Positions 1 through 8,567 of a stretch of DNA of 64,000 nt are shown one piece after another. Under the pieces are notes generated by a model. The model saw only the letters and a list, made by a program, of their open reading frames with translations. It had not been told where the DNA came from and made no database searches. Origin of the DNA: Rhodococcus sp. 14-2483-1-2 (GTDB lineage: Bacteria > Actinomycetota > Actinomycetes > Mycobacteriales > Mycobacteriaceae). The stretch is taken from contig NZ_NPFW01000007.1 of NCBI RefSeq assembly GCF_002259405.1, positions 1 through 64,000 of the forward strand. Reading direction: 5' to 3'. The position numbers and the translations under genes were made by a program. The stretch's first letter is position 1. Each line of letters begins with the position of its first letter.

Positions 1-25
1 GTCCCCGCCGCCCCCAGTCCCCGCA

Positions 26-114
26 AATGCGCGCGCGTTTGCCATCCGCGCGCGATTTCGCGCCCGATCACCTCGCTATTCCGCGCGCACCTGACGAATG
101 CGCGCGCGTTTGCC
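26..114. repeat. 18-bp direct repeat pair in CG-alternating leader
   Basis: The 18-mer AATGCGCGCGCGTTTGCC occurs identically at 26-43 and 97-114, and the stretch between is also built from CGCG runs. It lies just downstream of the stop codon of the leftward YihY gene, in the only noncoding stretch at this edge of the window. Alternating CG could form unusual DNA structure or be a dispersed intergenic element. No function can be assigned, and the flanking gene to the left is out of view. Confidence 0.7.
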
Positions 115-141
115 CCCCTGCCCCCCGCCGACGCGGTCGGC

Positions 142-1176
142 TCACTTACTCGGCGAGTCCTCTTCCGTCACCGAATCCGGCTCATCGTACGTGACGGTGA
201 TGTCCTGAAATCCCTTGTTGCGCTGCGCTTCTGCCTGGCCGGTGTAGGAGTTCTTGTCACCCTCGGTGAGTTCGACGTTGTCGGTGAACGGTGTCAACAG
301 TGCCCGGGGATGTAGGTGGTCGACGCGTACGGCGTTGATTTCGATGCACAGCACGATCAGCACAGACGAGACGTAGAGAAAACCGAGCAGACCGAGGACT
401 ATCGCGAAGATGCCGTTGCTGGCGCTGGCATTGCCGACGACATAGCGAATGTAGATGCCGCCGAACGATTGCAGCGCCTGCCAGATCACGGCGGCGATCG
501 CGGCACCGGGCAGAACCTCGCGCACGCTCAGGGCGCGAGCGGTCCCGATTCGGAACGCAGCGGTGAAGACCACGGCGTTGACCACGACCGCTCCGACGAG
601 TGCCAGTGCACCGCCGGCAAACCCGAACACGCCCGAGGATGCGACTCCGTTGAGAACGGTCAGGCCGATGATGGCGGTGCCGACGGTACTGAGCAGCAGC
701 AGCCCCCGCAGCCGACCCTTGATCGGATCCGGTTGTTCGTTTCGCGGGACGGACCATGCGGTGTTCATCGCGTACTGCGCGGCCAGTGACACCCCGAGTC
801 CGCCGTACAGCGACCCCACCACGCCGATGACGATGGCCGTTGTTCCGCCGCTGAGTCGATCCGGCTGACCGAGTTGATCACCGATGACGGGGATCTGGCT
901 CATTGCCGAATCGATGATGCGGGTCTGCAGTTCCGGGTCACCGGCCAGAACGATTCCCAGCACGGTGGTGAAGAGCAGCAACAACGGAAACAACGACAGG
1001 AACGAGTAGTACGCGATGAGAGCCGCGAGATATCCACCTCGGTCGTCGAGAAACTTGTACAGAACCGCGAGCGGGAAACCCGCCGACGGGTGTCTGCGCT
1101 GAAAGCTGTCCACCTTGCCGACCATCATCGATCGAATGTATCCGCCGCGCCGCTGCTGGAAACGTTGCCCGCGCAC
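142..1176 (-). CDS. YihY/BrkB family integral membrane protein
   Basis: A 344-residue protein of the YihY/virulence factor BrkB family (formerly mis-called RNase BN), an inner-membrane protein of uncertain role. About six hydrophobic helices span residues 45-290, beginning with the family-typical AYYSFLSLFPLLLL stretch and including GGIYIRYVVG. The C-terminal 60 residues are hydrophilic and acidic and probably cytoplasmic. The chosen start is GTG at 1176; an internal Met-Met pair at 1128 could also serve. It is divergent from the CsbD-like gene across about 100 bp. Family assignment is firm, function is not. Confidence 0.85.
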   Translation of the reverse strand: MRGQRFQQRRGGYIRSMMVGKVDSFQRRHPSAGFPLAVLYKFLDDRGGYLAALIAYYSFLSLFPLLLLFTTVLGIVLAGDPELQTRIIDSAMSQIPVIGDQLGQPDRLSGGTTAIVIGVVGSLYGGLGVSLAAQYAMNTAWSVPRNEQPDPIKGRLRGLLLLSTVGTAIIGLTVLNGVASSGVFGFAGGALALVGAVVVNAVVFTAAFRIGTARALSVREVLPGAAIAAVIWQALQSFGGIYIRYVVGNASASNGIFAIVLGLLGFLYVSSVLIVLCIEINAVRVDHLHPRALLTPFTDNVELTEGDKNSYTGQAEAQRNKGFQDITVTYDEPDSVTEEDSPSK

Positions 1177-1274
1177 GTATCCTGTGTGACCCAGATCTCA
1201 GCGACCCGGCGTGCGCTTTTCGGTTCGAGCCTCGACCAACTTCTGACACCGCACGAAACGAGAAGGGAACTCAC

Positions 1275-1445
1275 ATGAGCTTCATCGACAAGGCCAAGAA
1301 CGCTGCAGAAGATGCCATCGGCAAGGCCAAGGAAGTTGTGGGCGACGCCACCAACAACAAGGACCTCGAGGCCGAGGGCAAGAAGGACCAGGGTTCGGCA
1401 GGCGTGAAGAAGGTCGGCGAGAACATCAAGGACACCTTCAAGTAG
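1275..1445 (+). CDS. CsbD-like small stress protein
   Basis: A 56-residue, highly charged Lys/Glu/Ala-rich protein starting MSFIDKAKNAAEDAIGKAKE and containing the CsbD-like pattern of GKAKE, G-D-x-T-N-N-K-D-L-E-A-E-G-K and a VK-x-V-G-E-N-I-K-D end. CsbD family members are small, abundant, general-stress (sigma-B type) proteins of unknown biochemical action. The ATG is preceded by GAAGGGAA as ribosome binding site. A perfect hairpin follows ten bases after the stop, so the gene looks monocistronic. Confidence 0.85.
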   Translation: MSFIDKAKNAAEDAIGKAKEVVGDATNNKDLEAEGKKDQGSAGVKKVGENIKDTFK

Positions 1446-1454
1446 GTCGCATTC

Positions 1455-1490
1455 GCGAGGGCCGTCGATCTCCGGATCGACGGCCCTCGC
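1455..1490 (+). terminator. Perfect 15-bp hairpin terminator after the CsbD-like gene
   Basis: Positions 1455-1469 (GCGAGGGCCGTCGAT) are perfectly complementary to 1476-1490, with a 6-base loop. It begins ten bases after the stop codon of the CsbD-like gene. There is no long U tract, as is usual for strong actinobacterial hairpins. Confidence 0.75.
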
Positions 1491-1664
1491 TGCATTCTCG
1501 GGTGTCGCTGCCGATGCACTTCGGTTCTAGGTACAACCTCCTGATGACAACGTATAAAGTGCACGGAGTCGACATTGTCGGCCGATACGGGCGTCCAGCA
1601 GAAGGCGTGTTCGTGGATCTCTCCGGCGAAGGCGGCGGAGGTCTTGTGCGAGAGGACTCTCTGA

Positions 1665-2384
1665 ATGTCGCAACCATCGACCGGTGTACAGCTTCCCGGG
1701 TCTTCCCCCGCATCGTCGCTCGCCGAATTCGCGCGCTCCCTGCGCGACACTCGTCGGTCGATGCCGGAGACGGTGAGCGAGATTCTGCGCACAGCGATCC
1801 GGCTCATCCCGGGCGCGACCGTGGGATGTGTCACCACGGTGCGCAAAGGCGTGCGTACCGTCGTAGCGTCCACCGACCCCCTTGCCGAGAAGCTGTGTCG
1901 GCTTCAGTACGAGCTCGACGAAGGCCCGATTCCCACCGAGGTTCGCCACTTCGACGTCGTCGTATCGCACGACCTCACGGCGGAACCGAGATGGCCGGAG
2001 TTCGCGGTTCTGGCCGTGAAAGAGGGCTTCAAGTCCTTGGCGGCGTTTCAGCTCTTCAGCAATGCCGATGACCTCGGTGCGTTGATTTTCTACAGCGGCG
2101 AGCAGGGGGCCTTCGACGCCGACGCGGTCGAGATCGGCGAAGCCCTCGCAGCGCATGCCGCCATCGCGATGCTCAGCGCCCGCGACAACGAGCAGTTCCG
2201 GACCGGCCTGGCCAGTCGAGACATCATCGGCCAGGCCAAGGGCATGATCATGGAGCGCTACGACCTGGACGCGGTGCAGGCGTTCGATCTTCTGGCCAAG
2301 CTGTCACAGCAACAGAATCTCCCTCTGCACCGTGTGGCTCGTGACCTGGTGGAGACCGATCACCCGACGAACTCGACCTTCTGA
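1665..2384 (+). CDS. GAF-ANTAR domain RNA-binding antiterminator
   Basis: A 239-residue protein with an N-terminal GAF-type sensor (about residues 25-160, including LDEGPIPTEVR and the end of the domain at VEIGEALAAHAAIAM) and a C-terminal ANTAR domain (about 172-230: GLASRDIIGQAKGMIMERY, then A-F-D-L-L). ANTAR proteins bind paired hairpins in nascent mRNA and prevent termination when the sensor domain is active. This GAF-ANTAR arrangement is multiplied in mycobacteria and rhodococci. The gene is monocistronic. The 219 bp upstream shows no paired hexaloop hairpins that I could recognise, so targets are unknown. Confidence 0.85.
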   Translation: MSQPSTGVQLPGSSPASSLAEFARSLRDTRRSMPETVSEILRTAIRLIPGATVGCVTTVRKGVRTVVASTDPLAEKLCRLQYELDEGPIPTEVRHFDVVVSHDLTAEPRWPEFAVLAVKEGFKSLAAFQLFSNADDLGALIFYSGEQGAFDADAVEIGEALAAHAAIAMLSARDNEQFRTGLASRDIIGQAKGMIMERYDLDAVQAFDLLAKLSQQQNLPLHRVARDLVETDHPTNSTF

Positions 2385-2503
2385 CGACCCGACGGGTTTC
2401 GATTCTCTGCTCACGAGGAATGGCTGTCAGTGGTATCGGCAGACAACACGCGATACCCGCGGGCGGTTATGTCGTTGAGACAACAGCGATCGACCGCTCG
2501 TCG

Positions 2504-3301
2504 CTACTGCTCCGGTTGGCACCTCGGACACCACCATGTCCGACGCCGATCGGGGTCACCGGGAACCTCCGCGACCACCCGAATCGACGTTCCACACCGC
2601 AGACACGGCTTTCCGGCTCGACCGGCGACCCAGTGCGCACGGCCCTTTCGTGTGTCTCCGGTGGTCACCTGCATCGCACCGGGAACTGTCGCCGAATGAC
2701 GCATCGCTCGCTCGAGTAACGCGACCGATCTCTGCGCGTCGACATCACTCGACGGCGTCCAGGGCCACATCCCTCGGAGGAAGCAGAGCTCGTTCGCCCA
2801 CAGATTTCCCGGCCCGGCGATCACCCGCTGGTCCAGCAACGTCGCGATGATCGGCCGCCGTCCCTGGGCGGCAATGTTGGCACTTGCGCGCTCGGCGTCG
2901 AACGTCGGATGCAGCGGGTCCGGTCCGAGATGCGCGATCAGCGCGTTCATGTCCCGCGTGTGTCCGTAGTCGACGACCGGCAGCAGAATTCCGTACGCCG
3001 TGGGCCCGTCGACCGTGGCGAGCCGGACGCGCACGTCGGGTCGGATGCGCTGCGGAATCGAGCGACCGGCCCGCACGACCGTCCACGATCCGCTCATCCG
3101 CAGATGCGTGTGCAGCGTGGTGTCGTCGTCGAAATCGGTGAGCAGATGTTTGCCGTGCGTCCGATGCGCGACGACGGTCCGGCCGGCCAGATTCTCCACT
3201 GCGTGCGCGGGCACCTGAAGCCTTCCGGCCCGCAACGATGCGCCGTCCAATGCTCGACGCAATCTCGCGGCCAATACGAACACGGTGTCACCTTCGGGCA
3301 T
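2504..3301 (-). CDS. nei2: Endonuclease VIII-like DNA glycosylase Nei2
   Basis: A 265-residue Fpg/Nei family base-excision enzyme that removes oxidised bases and cuts the abasic strand. The mature N-terminus Pro2-Glu3-Gly (MPEGDTVF) supplies the Schiff-base nucleophile and catalytic acid. Conserved Lys lies in THGKHLL (about residue 52), and H-L-R-M-S-G-S-W is the family intercalation region. The C-terminal zinc finger is complete: CLRCG near residue 237 and CPRC at the end. The HLL and GSW signatures place it nearer Nei than Fpg. It stands alone between genes of unrelated function. Confidence 0.9.
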   Translation of the reverse strand: MPEGDTVFVLAARLRRALDGASLRAGRLQVPAHAVENLAGRTVVAHRTHGKHLLTDFDDDTTLHTHLRMSGSWTVVRAGRSIPQRIRPDVRVRLATVDGPTAYGILLPVVDYGHTRDMNALIAHLGPDPLHPTFDAERASANIAAQGRRPIIATLLDQRVIAGPGNLWANELCFLRGMWPWTPSSDVDAQRSVALLERAMRHSATVPGAMQVTTGDTRKGRAHWVAGRAGKPCLRCGTSIRVVAEVPGDPDRRRTWWCPRCQPEQ

Positions 3302-3348
3302 GCGTGCTGTGTATCCCGGCTACGGAAAACGCAATCCGACGCCGCTCC

Positions 3349-4365
3349 TCACGGTGCAACCGACGACCGAAGGATGCCCGACGGCGTCGGCCGCAACACC
3401 GACGCGAGTTCCGCCAAGGGCACCGGCGCCTCGACGAGGGTCTCCCATGGATACTTCGCACCGGTGTCGTGCAGGAAGGCGACAGCCCGGTGGAGGTGAC
3501 GAGGCTCGTAGTTGTGGATTCCGGTGATCGTCAGCCAGTTCCGCACCACTGCTTCGGGGTCGACGGCGATGGGTGCACCCGGCGCGACGGATCCGGCGAG
3601 CACGAGCCGCCCACCGATGTCGAGTCGCCCCAGGGCCGCCTGCACGGCCGAGGACGATCCGGAGAAGTCGATGGCCACATCCGTCCGTTCACCGTCGTCC
3701 TCCGCGGCCCCGAATACACGAGCTTGTCTCTGCCGCGCCGGGTCTCGATCGAGAACCGACACCGCTGCTCCTCGCTCGCTCGCCGCCGCGGCGGCGGTGA
3801 CCCCCAGCATTCCTGCTCCGACGATCAGTACCCGTCGGCCGTCGACGACACCGGCGGCGTCGAGAGCGGCCATCACCGTCGCCGTCGCACACGCTGCGGG
3901 CGCGGCGACGGCGTCGGGCATGGTGTCGGGAATCCGGGCCACTGCGGTTCCGCGCGGGAGCACGATGTGTCGAGCGTAGGAGCCGCTGAGAACCCATGTG
4001 CTCTCGGCAGACTCGTGGCCCACCTTGCGCACGGACGAGCACTTGGCCGTGAACCCGCGGACGCATCGACTGCACCTGCCGCAGGGCACGGTCACCGACC
4101 AGACGATCCGATCCCCCACCTCCGCAGCCGACGTCGCGTCACCGACGGCAACCACACGACCGACGGCCTCGTGCCCGAGTACAGACGGGCACGCACCGTG
4201 TCGTCGCCCGGACACGGTGTGCAGGTCGCTGCCGCACACCGTGGCGAGGTCGACTCGCACCAGCAGGCCTCCCGGCTCGAGAGCGGGAATTCCTATGTCC
4301 CACATCTCGATCCCGCTCCCCGTCCAGACAGCGGCCTGCGTCAGACCAACAGTGATCTGATCCAT
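3349..4365 (-). CDS. Zinc-type alcohol dehydrogenase of the phosphonate cluster (HpnZ type)
   Basis: A 338-residue medium-chain dehydrogenase. The N-terminal domain holds the catalytic zinc ligand motif CGSDLH (about residue 44) and GHEAVG, followed by the four-cysteine structural zinc loop CGRCSRC...KC (about 100-115). A Rossmann domain with GAGMLG follows near residue 180. It matches the type of alcohol dehydrogenase repeatedly found in phosphonate catabolism loci. It is the last gene of the phn operon; its ATG lies 25 bp inside the end of phnE, so translation is coupled. The likely substrate is the aldehyde or alcohol released after C-P cleavage, which is inferred from context. Confidence 0.8.
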   Translation of the reverse strand: MDQITVGLTQAAVWTGSGIEMWDIGIPALEPGGLLVRVDLATVCGSDLHTVSGRRHGACPSVLGHEAVGRVVAVGDATSAAEVGDRIVWSVTVPCGRCSRCVRGFTAKCSSVRKVGHESAESTWVLSGSYARHIVLPRGTAVARIPDTMPDAVAAPAACATATVMAALDAAGVVDGRRVLIVGAGMLGVTAAAAASERGAAVSVLDRDPARQRQARVFGAAEDDGERTDVAIDFSGSSSAVQAALGRLDIGGRLVLAGSVAPGAPIAVDPEAVVRNWLTITGIHNYEPRHLHRAVAFLHDTGAKYPWETLVEAPVPLAELASVLRPTPSGILRSSVAP

Positions 4366-5933
4366 CCGGAGATCCTTTCCACGATGTACACGACGACGAA
4401 GATGACGAGAACGATTGCACCGGCGACGTCGAAGTTCAGGGTACGAATCGACTCGAAGAGCAGGAAGCCGATACCGCCTGCACCGACTATCCCCAGGATC
4501 GTGGAGGTCCGAATGTTCACGTCGAGCAGATACAGGCTCGAACCGACCATCGACGGAATGGCCTGAGGAACAACGGCACTCAGAGTCCGGTTCCACCACC
4601 CGCCACCGACCGACGCCACCGCGTCGAGGGGACCGGGGTCGATCTCCTCGATCGCATCGGCGACGAGCTTGCCCAGGAATCCGACGGATCCGATGGCCAG
4701 TGCGCAGGTTCCCGCCACCGGACCCAGTCCGAGCGCTGCAACGAACACAACGGCGAGGATGAGTTCGGGGACGGCGCGAACCAGCAGGATCCAGGATCTC
4801 GCGACCCAGTACACCGCGGGATGCGGAGTTGCGTTGCGCGCAGCCAGGACTCCGACGGGTATGGACAGTACGATTCCGATTGCGGTGGCCACGACTCCGA
4901 TGGCGACGGTCTGCACGGCGGCGTCGAACAGGTCCGCTCCCAGTGCGGAGAAATCCGGTGGGACCATTCGCCCGAACACCTCGACAGACGGTCCGATCCA
5001 CGTCAGCAGCGACCGCGGATCCAGCTCGAGGACCACTAAGGACGCCACGACCGCGACGACGAGCACGGCCGACGCCCCGATTCGCATCAGTCGATCGCGC
5101 TGTGGGCCTGCCGCGGACGGCACCAGCAGCATGCGGCGAAGAGCCATCGCCGCCAATTCCATCGCGGCGATGATCACCAGGATCACCAGCACGATTCCGA
5201 GAGCACGCGGGTAGATCAGTCCGCGCAGAGCGTCCTGAAGGGCGAAGCCGATACCGCCTGCCCCGACGAAGCCGAGGACCACCGACATGCGCAGGTTGAT
5301 GTCGATTCGATAGACGAAGGCTCCGATCCAGGCCGGAACAACCTGCGGAACAACGGCGTTGATCATCTCCCGGTAGTAACCGGCGCCAGCGGCACGGAGC
5401 GCCTCTCGCGGTCCCACATCGGTCTCTTCGATGGCGTCGGCGAACAATTTGCCGAGCATGCCGATGGAATGCAGTGCGAGCGCGAGGATGCCGGGCAGCA
5501 CACCGATTCCCAACGCCCTGACGAACAGCACCGCGAACAGCAGATCCGGCATCGCCCGGCAGAAGGTGATGACGGCGCGAGCGATGCTGTACAGGATCGG
5601 GTGCGGCGAGGTGTTCCGCGCCGCGAGAAACGCCAGCGGTACCGAGACGATCGCGGCGAGCACAGTGCCCAGTACCGCCATGAGCAGTGTGTCGAGCGCG
5701 AGGGAGACGATCCTGCCGGTGTCGTCGACGCGGGGCGGCAGCATCCGCTCGAGTAGGTTGCCGACATCCTCCAGACCGTCGATCAAGGTCGTAGGCGCAA
5801 AGTCGATGTAGCCCGCCGAGAGCACGGTGAGAACGAGGGTGGCGACACCCAGCGCCGGGAACAACCATCGACGTCGCCGCGGATGATCCTGTACTGCAAC
5901 GTTCGTGGGCTTCGGTTCCACGGTGACGGTCAT
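4341..5933 (-). CDS. phnE: Phosphonate ABC transporter permease, tandem two-domain PhnE
   Basis: A 530-residue permease that is twice the usual PhnE length. Each half carries a full binding-protein-dependent transport domain with its own EAA loop: ADAIEETDVGPREALRAAG in the first half and ADAIEEIDPGPLDAVASVG in the second, each followed by a near-identical GxVGAGGIGF signature. It is therefore a fusion of two PhnE copies that together form the membrane channel for PhnD/PhnC. The start ATG at 5933 overlaps the phnC stop (ATGA); longer readings extend inside phnC and are not credible. Confidence 0.9.
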   Translation of the reverse strand: MTVTVEPKPTNVAVQDHPRRRRWLFPALGVATLVLTVLSAGYIDFAPTTLIDGLEDVGNLLERMLPPRVDDTGRIVSLALDTLLMAVLGTVLAAIVSVPLAFLAARNTSPHPILYSIARAVITFCRAMPDLLFAVLFVRALGIGVLPGILALALHSIGMLGKLFADAIEETDVGPREALRAAGAGYYREMINAVVPQVVPAWIGAFVYRIDINLRMSVVLGFVGAGGIGFALQDALRGLIYPRALGIVLVILVIIAAMELAAMALRRMLLVPSAAGPQRDRLMRIGASAVLVVAVVASLVVLELDPRSLLTWIGPSVEVFGRMVPPDFSALGADLFDAAVQTVAIGVVATAIGIVLSIPVGVLAARNATPHPAVYWVARSWILLVRAVPELILAVVFVAALGLGPVAGTCALAIGSVGFLGKLVADAIEEIDPGPLDAVASVGGGWWNRTLSAVVPQAIPSMVGSSLYLLDVNIRTSTILGIVGAGGIGFLLFESIRTLNFDVAGAIVLVIFVVVYIVERISGWIRSLLV

Positions 5934-6736
5934 GTCGGTGCCACCGTGGTCATGTTCCCTGGGTCGGGCGCGATCCTCTGATAGATCGGCATGATGTCCT
6001 CGCGCCGAAGACCGACGGCGGGGCGATCGAGCACCACCCGGCCGTCTCGCAGACCCACGAGGCGATGCGCCCAGCCGAGCGCGAGATCGACCTGATGCAG
6101 GGTGCACACCACGGTCAGCTTCTCTTCACTGCACACTCGCTGCAACAAGTCCATGACCACGCCTGCGTTCTCGGGGTCGAGTGAGGCGACGGGCTCGTCC
6201 GCGAGCACGATCCGCGGACGCTGCATCAGGGTTCGCGCGATTGCCACCCGTTGCTGCTGACCACCGGACAGAGTGTCGGCGCGGCGTTCGGCGAAGTCCG
6301 CCAACCCGACTCGGTCGAGGCACGCCCTGGCTTCCTCCCGCATCGCTTTCGGGTAGGTGAGCGCGCCGTAGCGCGGAATCGACAGGCGGCCGATGCCACC
6401 CACGAGTACGTTCTCGAGGCAACTCAACCGGCCCACGAGATTGAAGTGTTGAAAGATGAACCCGACGTCTCGGCGCAGTTCGCGTACTCGGCGCCGGTTC
6501 GCGAGGTCGACGCGAATGTCGAGTGCAGTGACGCTCCCCGAGGTGACGGGATGCAGACCGTTGATGCATCGCAGCAGCGTCGACTTGCCGGAGCCGGAAA
6601 GCCCGAGCAGTACCAGCATTTCACTGCGGTGCACGTCGAGGTTCACGTCCTGCAGCGCGGTGGTCGACCCGAACGTCTTGGTGACGTTGCGGACGCTGAC
6701 CACCACGTCGCGCGGGTCCATCGGTGCGGATTTCAT
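5930..6736 (-). CDS. phnC: Phosphonate ABC transporter ATP-binding protein
   Basis: A 268-residue ABC ATPase energising phosphonate uptake. Walker A is GLSGSGKS (about residue 46), the Q-loop lies in FIFQHFNLVGRLS, the signature is LSGGQQQRVAIAR (about 165) and Walker B is IVLADEPVASLDP. The Q-H-F-N-L sequence after the Q-loop and the overall length fit PhnC. The ATG at 6736 shares one base with the phnD stop (TGATG), and the gene ends in an ATGA overlap with phnE, so phnD-phnC-phnE is a tightly coupled transport unit. Confidence 0.92.
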   Translation of the reverse strand: MKSAPMDPRDVVVSVRNVTKTFGSTTALQDVNLDVHRSEMLVLLGLSGSGKSTLLRCINGLHPVTSGSVTALDIRVDLANRRRVRELRRDVGFIFQHFNLVGRLSCLENVLVGGIGRLSIPRYGALTYPKAMREEARACLDRVGLADFAERRADTLSGGQQQRVAIARTLMQRPRIVLADEPVASLDPENAGVVMDLLQRVCSEEKLTVVCTLHQVDLALGWAHRLVGLRDGRVVLDRPAVGLRREDIMPIYQRIAPDPGNMTTVAPT

Positions 6737-7704
6737 CAGCCCTGGCACTTCTCGGAACCGGTGACCTCGCATACGTGGCGCACGCCGTCGTAGTCGCTGT
6801 CCTGTGCCGGCACGACGCCCCAGGCGTCCTCGTCGGTGATGCGGCATTCCTCGGCGCAGATGCCGTCGGCGATGAAGGCATCCGAGTTCATGCCCTCGCT
6901 GAACACGTCCTGGAGTTTCGCGATGGCCTCGCTGCCGAGGTCGTTGTTGGCCGCGAAGAGCGATCCGGCGATCATCTCGGACTTCCACACCGTCTTGAGC
7001 TCACCCGGTGCGAGCTCGCCGTTGTCGATCATCGTGCGGTCGACCATGGTGTCGAATGCGAACCCGGCGTCGCAGTCACCGGCCTTGACTCCAAGTGCCG
7101 ATGCGTCGTGCCCGCCCGCGTAGATCGGGGTCATGGCGGCGGAGATGTCTGCCTCCGAACCCGAGGTGATGACATCGTCCTCGATCAGTCCCGCTGTCGG
7201 ATAGAGGAACCCGGAGGTCGAGCTCGGGTCGACGAAGCAGACCTTCTTGCCTGCGTAGTCGGCGAGACCGTTCACCGAGGCATTGTCCGAACGGGCGATT
7301 CCGTAGGACTGGTATCCGGGCGGACTTGCCTCGTCCTGAACGACGGCACCCAGCGGCGTCATGTCGGCTCCGTTGATTCCGGCAACGACGTAGGCGAAGG
7401 GACCGAAGAACGCGATGTCGACGTTGCCCGCGATCAAGCCCTCGACCACACCGGCGTAGTCCGAGGCCTGGACGAAGTCGACGGTCGCTCCGGTCTCGTT
7501 CTCGAGCCGCTCGATGACCGGGTCGTAGCTGGCTTTCAGATCCGTCGAGTTCTCGGCGGGAATTGCAGCGAGCGTGATGGTTTCGGGGAATCCCTGCTCG
7601 GTGGTGGCTCCCTCGGAGGAGCCCGAGCAACCGGCTACGACCAGAGCCGCGGCAGAGAGCACGGCTGCGGCGGTTCCGGCACGACGGCGAGAGGTGGTGA
7701 TCAT
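6736..7704 (-). CDS. phnD: Phosphonate-binding lipoprotein
   Basis: A 322-residue periplasmic-type binding protein of the PhnD/phosphate-phosphonate family. An N-terminal signal ends in the lipobox LVVAGC, giving acylated Cys26. Family features include IPAENSTDL, ASDYAGVVEGLIAGNVDIAF with FGP next to it, and VCFVDPSSTSGFLYP. Four cysteines near the C-terminus (ICAEEC, HVC, KC) may form disulfides. It binds phosphonate outside the membrane for PhnE/PhnC. It follows the hydrolase gene by 56 bp. Confidence 0.92.
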   Translation of the reverse strand: MITTSRRRAGTAAAVLSAAALVVAGCSGSSEGATTEQGFPETITLAAIPAENSTDLKASYDPVIERLENETGATVDFVQASDYAGVVEGLIAGNVDIAFFGPFAYVVAGINGADMTPLGAVVQDEASPPGYQSYGIARSDNASVNGLADYAGKKVCFVDPSSTSGFLYPTAGLIEDDVITSGSEADISAAMTPIYAGGHDASALGVKAGDCDAGFAFDTMVDRTMIDNGELAPGELKTVWKSEMIAGSLFAANNDLGSEAIAKLQDVFSEGMNSDAFIADGICAEECRITDEDAWGVVPAQDSDYDGVRHVCEVTGSEKCQG

Positions 7705-7760
7705 GGCATGGTTTCCGTTCGGTGACGTTCGAGTGTGGTGGTTGTTCGGGGCAGAGCTGT

Positions 7761-8459
7761 TCAGGGCAGAAGGACGGGCGGAAGGTCGGCGACGCTGTCG
7801 AGCACGTGGGTGGCACCCGCCTCGCGCAGCTGATTCTCGGAGTGAGCTCCGGTGAGCACACCGATCAGCAGAGATGCGCCGGCGCGGCGGCCGGACAGGA
7901 TGTCGCTGGAGGTGTCACCGACGACGGCGACGGCGGACATGTCGGTCACCTCGGCGAGCAGGGCGGCCGACAGGACGAGATCGGGGTACGGACGGCCGCG
8001 ACCGGCGCTCCCGGGTGCGAGGAACGCGTCGGGCAGATCCCGCCAGCCGAGCGCGTCGATGATGCGGTTCTGGGTGGGTGCCGAGAATCCGGTCGTCAGA
8101 ACGACGGCGACTCCGGATTCGCGAAGCTTCGTGATCGCTTGGGCCGCACCGGGTACGGGTGAGACCCCGTCGTCGATGCGAGCGTCGTACGCCGACTCGA
8201 AGGCACGGTTGGCGGCCTGAGCACGGTCCTCTGCTCCGAACAGTGCACGAAACACCTCGATCTTGGACTGGCCCATCGTGTCCAGGACATAGCGGCGGGC
8301 CTCGTCACGTTCGGGACCGGCGTCGGCGAGTCCGACGGCGGTGGCAGCGGCATCGAACGATTCGAGGACCAGACCGTCGTCGGTGACCGTGGTTCCGGCC
8401 ATGTCCAGAACGACGAGTTCGAAGGCCGTGCGGGTGTTCGGGCTGGTGGAGTTCGGCAT
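7761..8459 (-). CDS. Phosphonatase-like HAD hydrolase (PhnX-like)
   Basis: A 232-residue haloacid-dehalogenase-fold hydrolase, first gene of the phn operon. Motif I is DMAGTTVTDDG with nucleophile Asp19, the pattern of phosphonoacetaldehyde hydrolase. The cap region reads MGQSKIEVFRAL; PhnX of Bacillus has MG-x-x-K-I there, with the Lys forming a Schiff base, so Lys66 may play that role. The C-terminal motif VVGDTSSD is intact. It probably cleaves the C-P bond of phosphonoacetaldehyde or a close relative. The ATG at 8459 was chosen because upstream codons run into the operator. Confidence 0.82.
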   Translation of the reverse strand: MPNSTSPNTRTAFELVVLDMAGTTVTDDGLVLESFDAAATAVGLADAGPERDEARRYVLDTMGQSKIEVFRALFGAEDRAQAANRAFESAYDARIDDGVSPVPGAAQAITKLRESGVAVVLTTGFSAPTQNRIIDALGWRDLPDAFLAPGSAGRGRPYPDLVLSAALLAEVTDMSAVAVVGDTSSDILSGRRAGASLLIGVLTGAHSENQLREAGATHVLDSVADLPPVLLP

Positions 8460-8476
8460 GAGGGAGACACTGCCGT

Positions 8477-8490
8477 TTGGTATAGACCAA
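8477..8490. promoter_or_regulatory. PhnF-type operator 1
   Basis: TTGGTATAGACCAA is an inverted repeat matching the TGGTATAGACCA sites I recall for PhnF upstream of the mycobacterial phnDCE operon. It lies 18 bp upstream of the hydrolase ATG, where it would overlap the start of the leftward phn operon. Confidence 0.8.
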
Positions 8491-8533
8491 TACGTGGAAC
8501 TCGGGTGAACAGGCCGTGAACGTCGTACGACGA

Positions 8534-8550
8534 ATAGGTCTAGACCAATT
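8534..8550. promoter_or_regulatory. PhnF-type operator 2
   Basis: ATAGGTCTAGACCAATT repeats the same half-site (TAGACCAA) around a TCTAGA centre and lies 18 bp before the phnF ATG. With operator 1 it brackets the 108-bp divergent promoter region, allowing PhnF to repress both the phn operon and its own gene. Confidence 0.75.
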
Positions 8551-8567
8551 ACTGCTATGGTTGGTCC

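Noticed and set aside
1446-1664. Small gene or ANTAR-target paired hairpins in the 219-bp gap
   Set aside because: Apart from the terminator at 1455-1490 no hexaloop hairpin pair or credible coding frame was seen.
4341-5868. Long leftward frame continuing the alcohol dehydrogenase upstream through phnE, giving an 839-residue product
   Set aside because: The part above 4365 is Arg/Pro/Gly-rich nonsense in the wrong frame of phnE; the dehydrogenase family start MDQITVG is at 4365.
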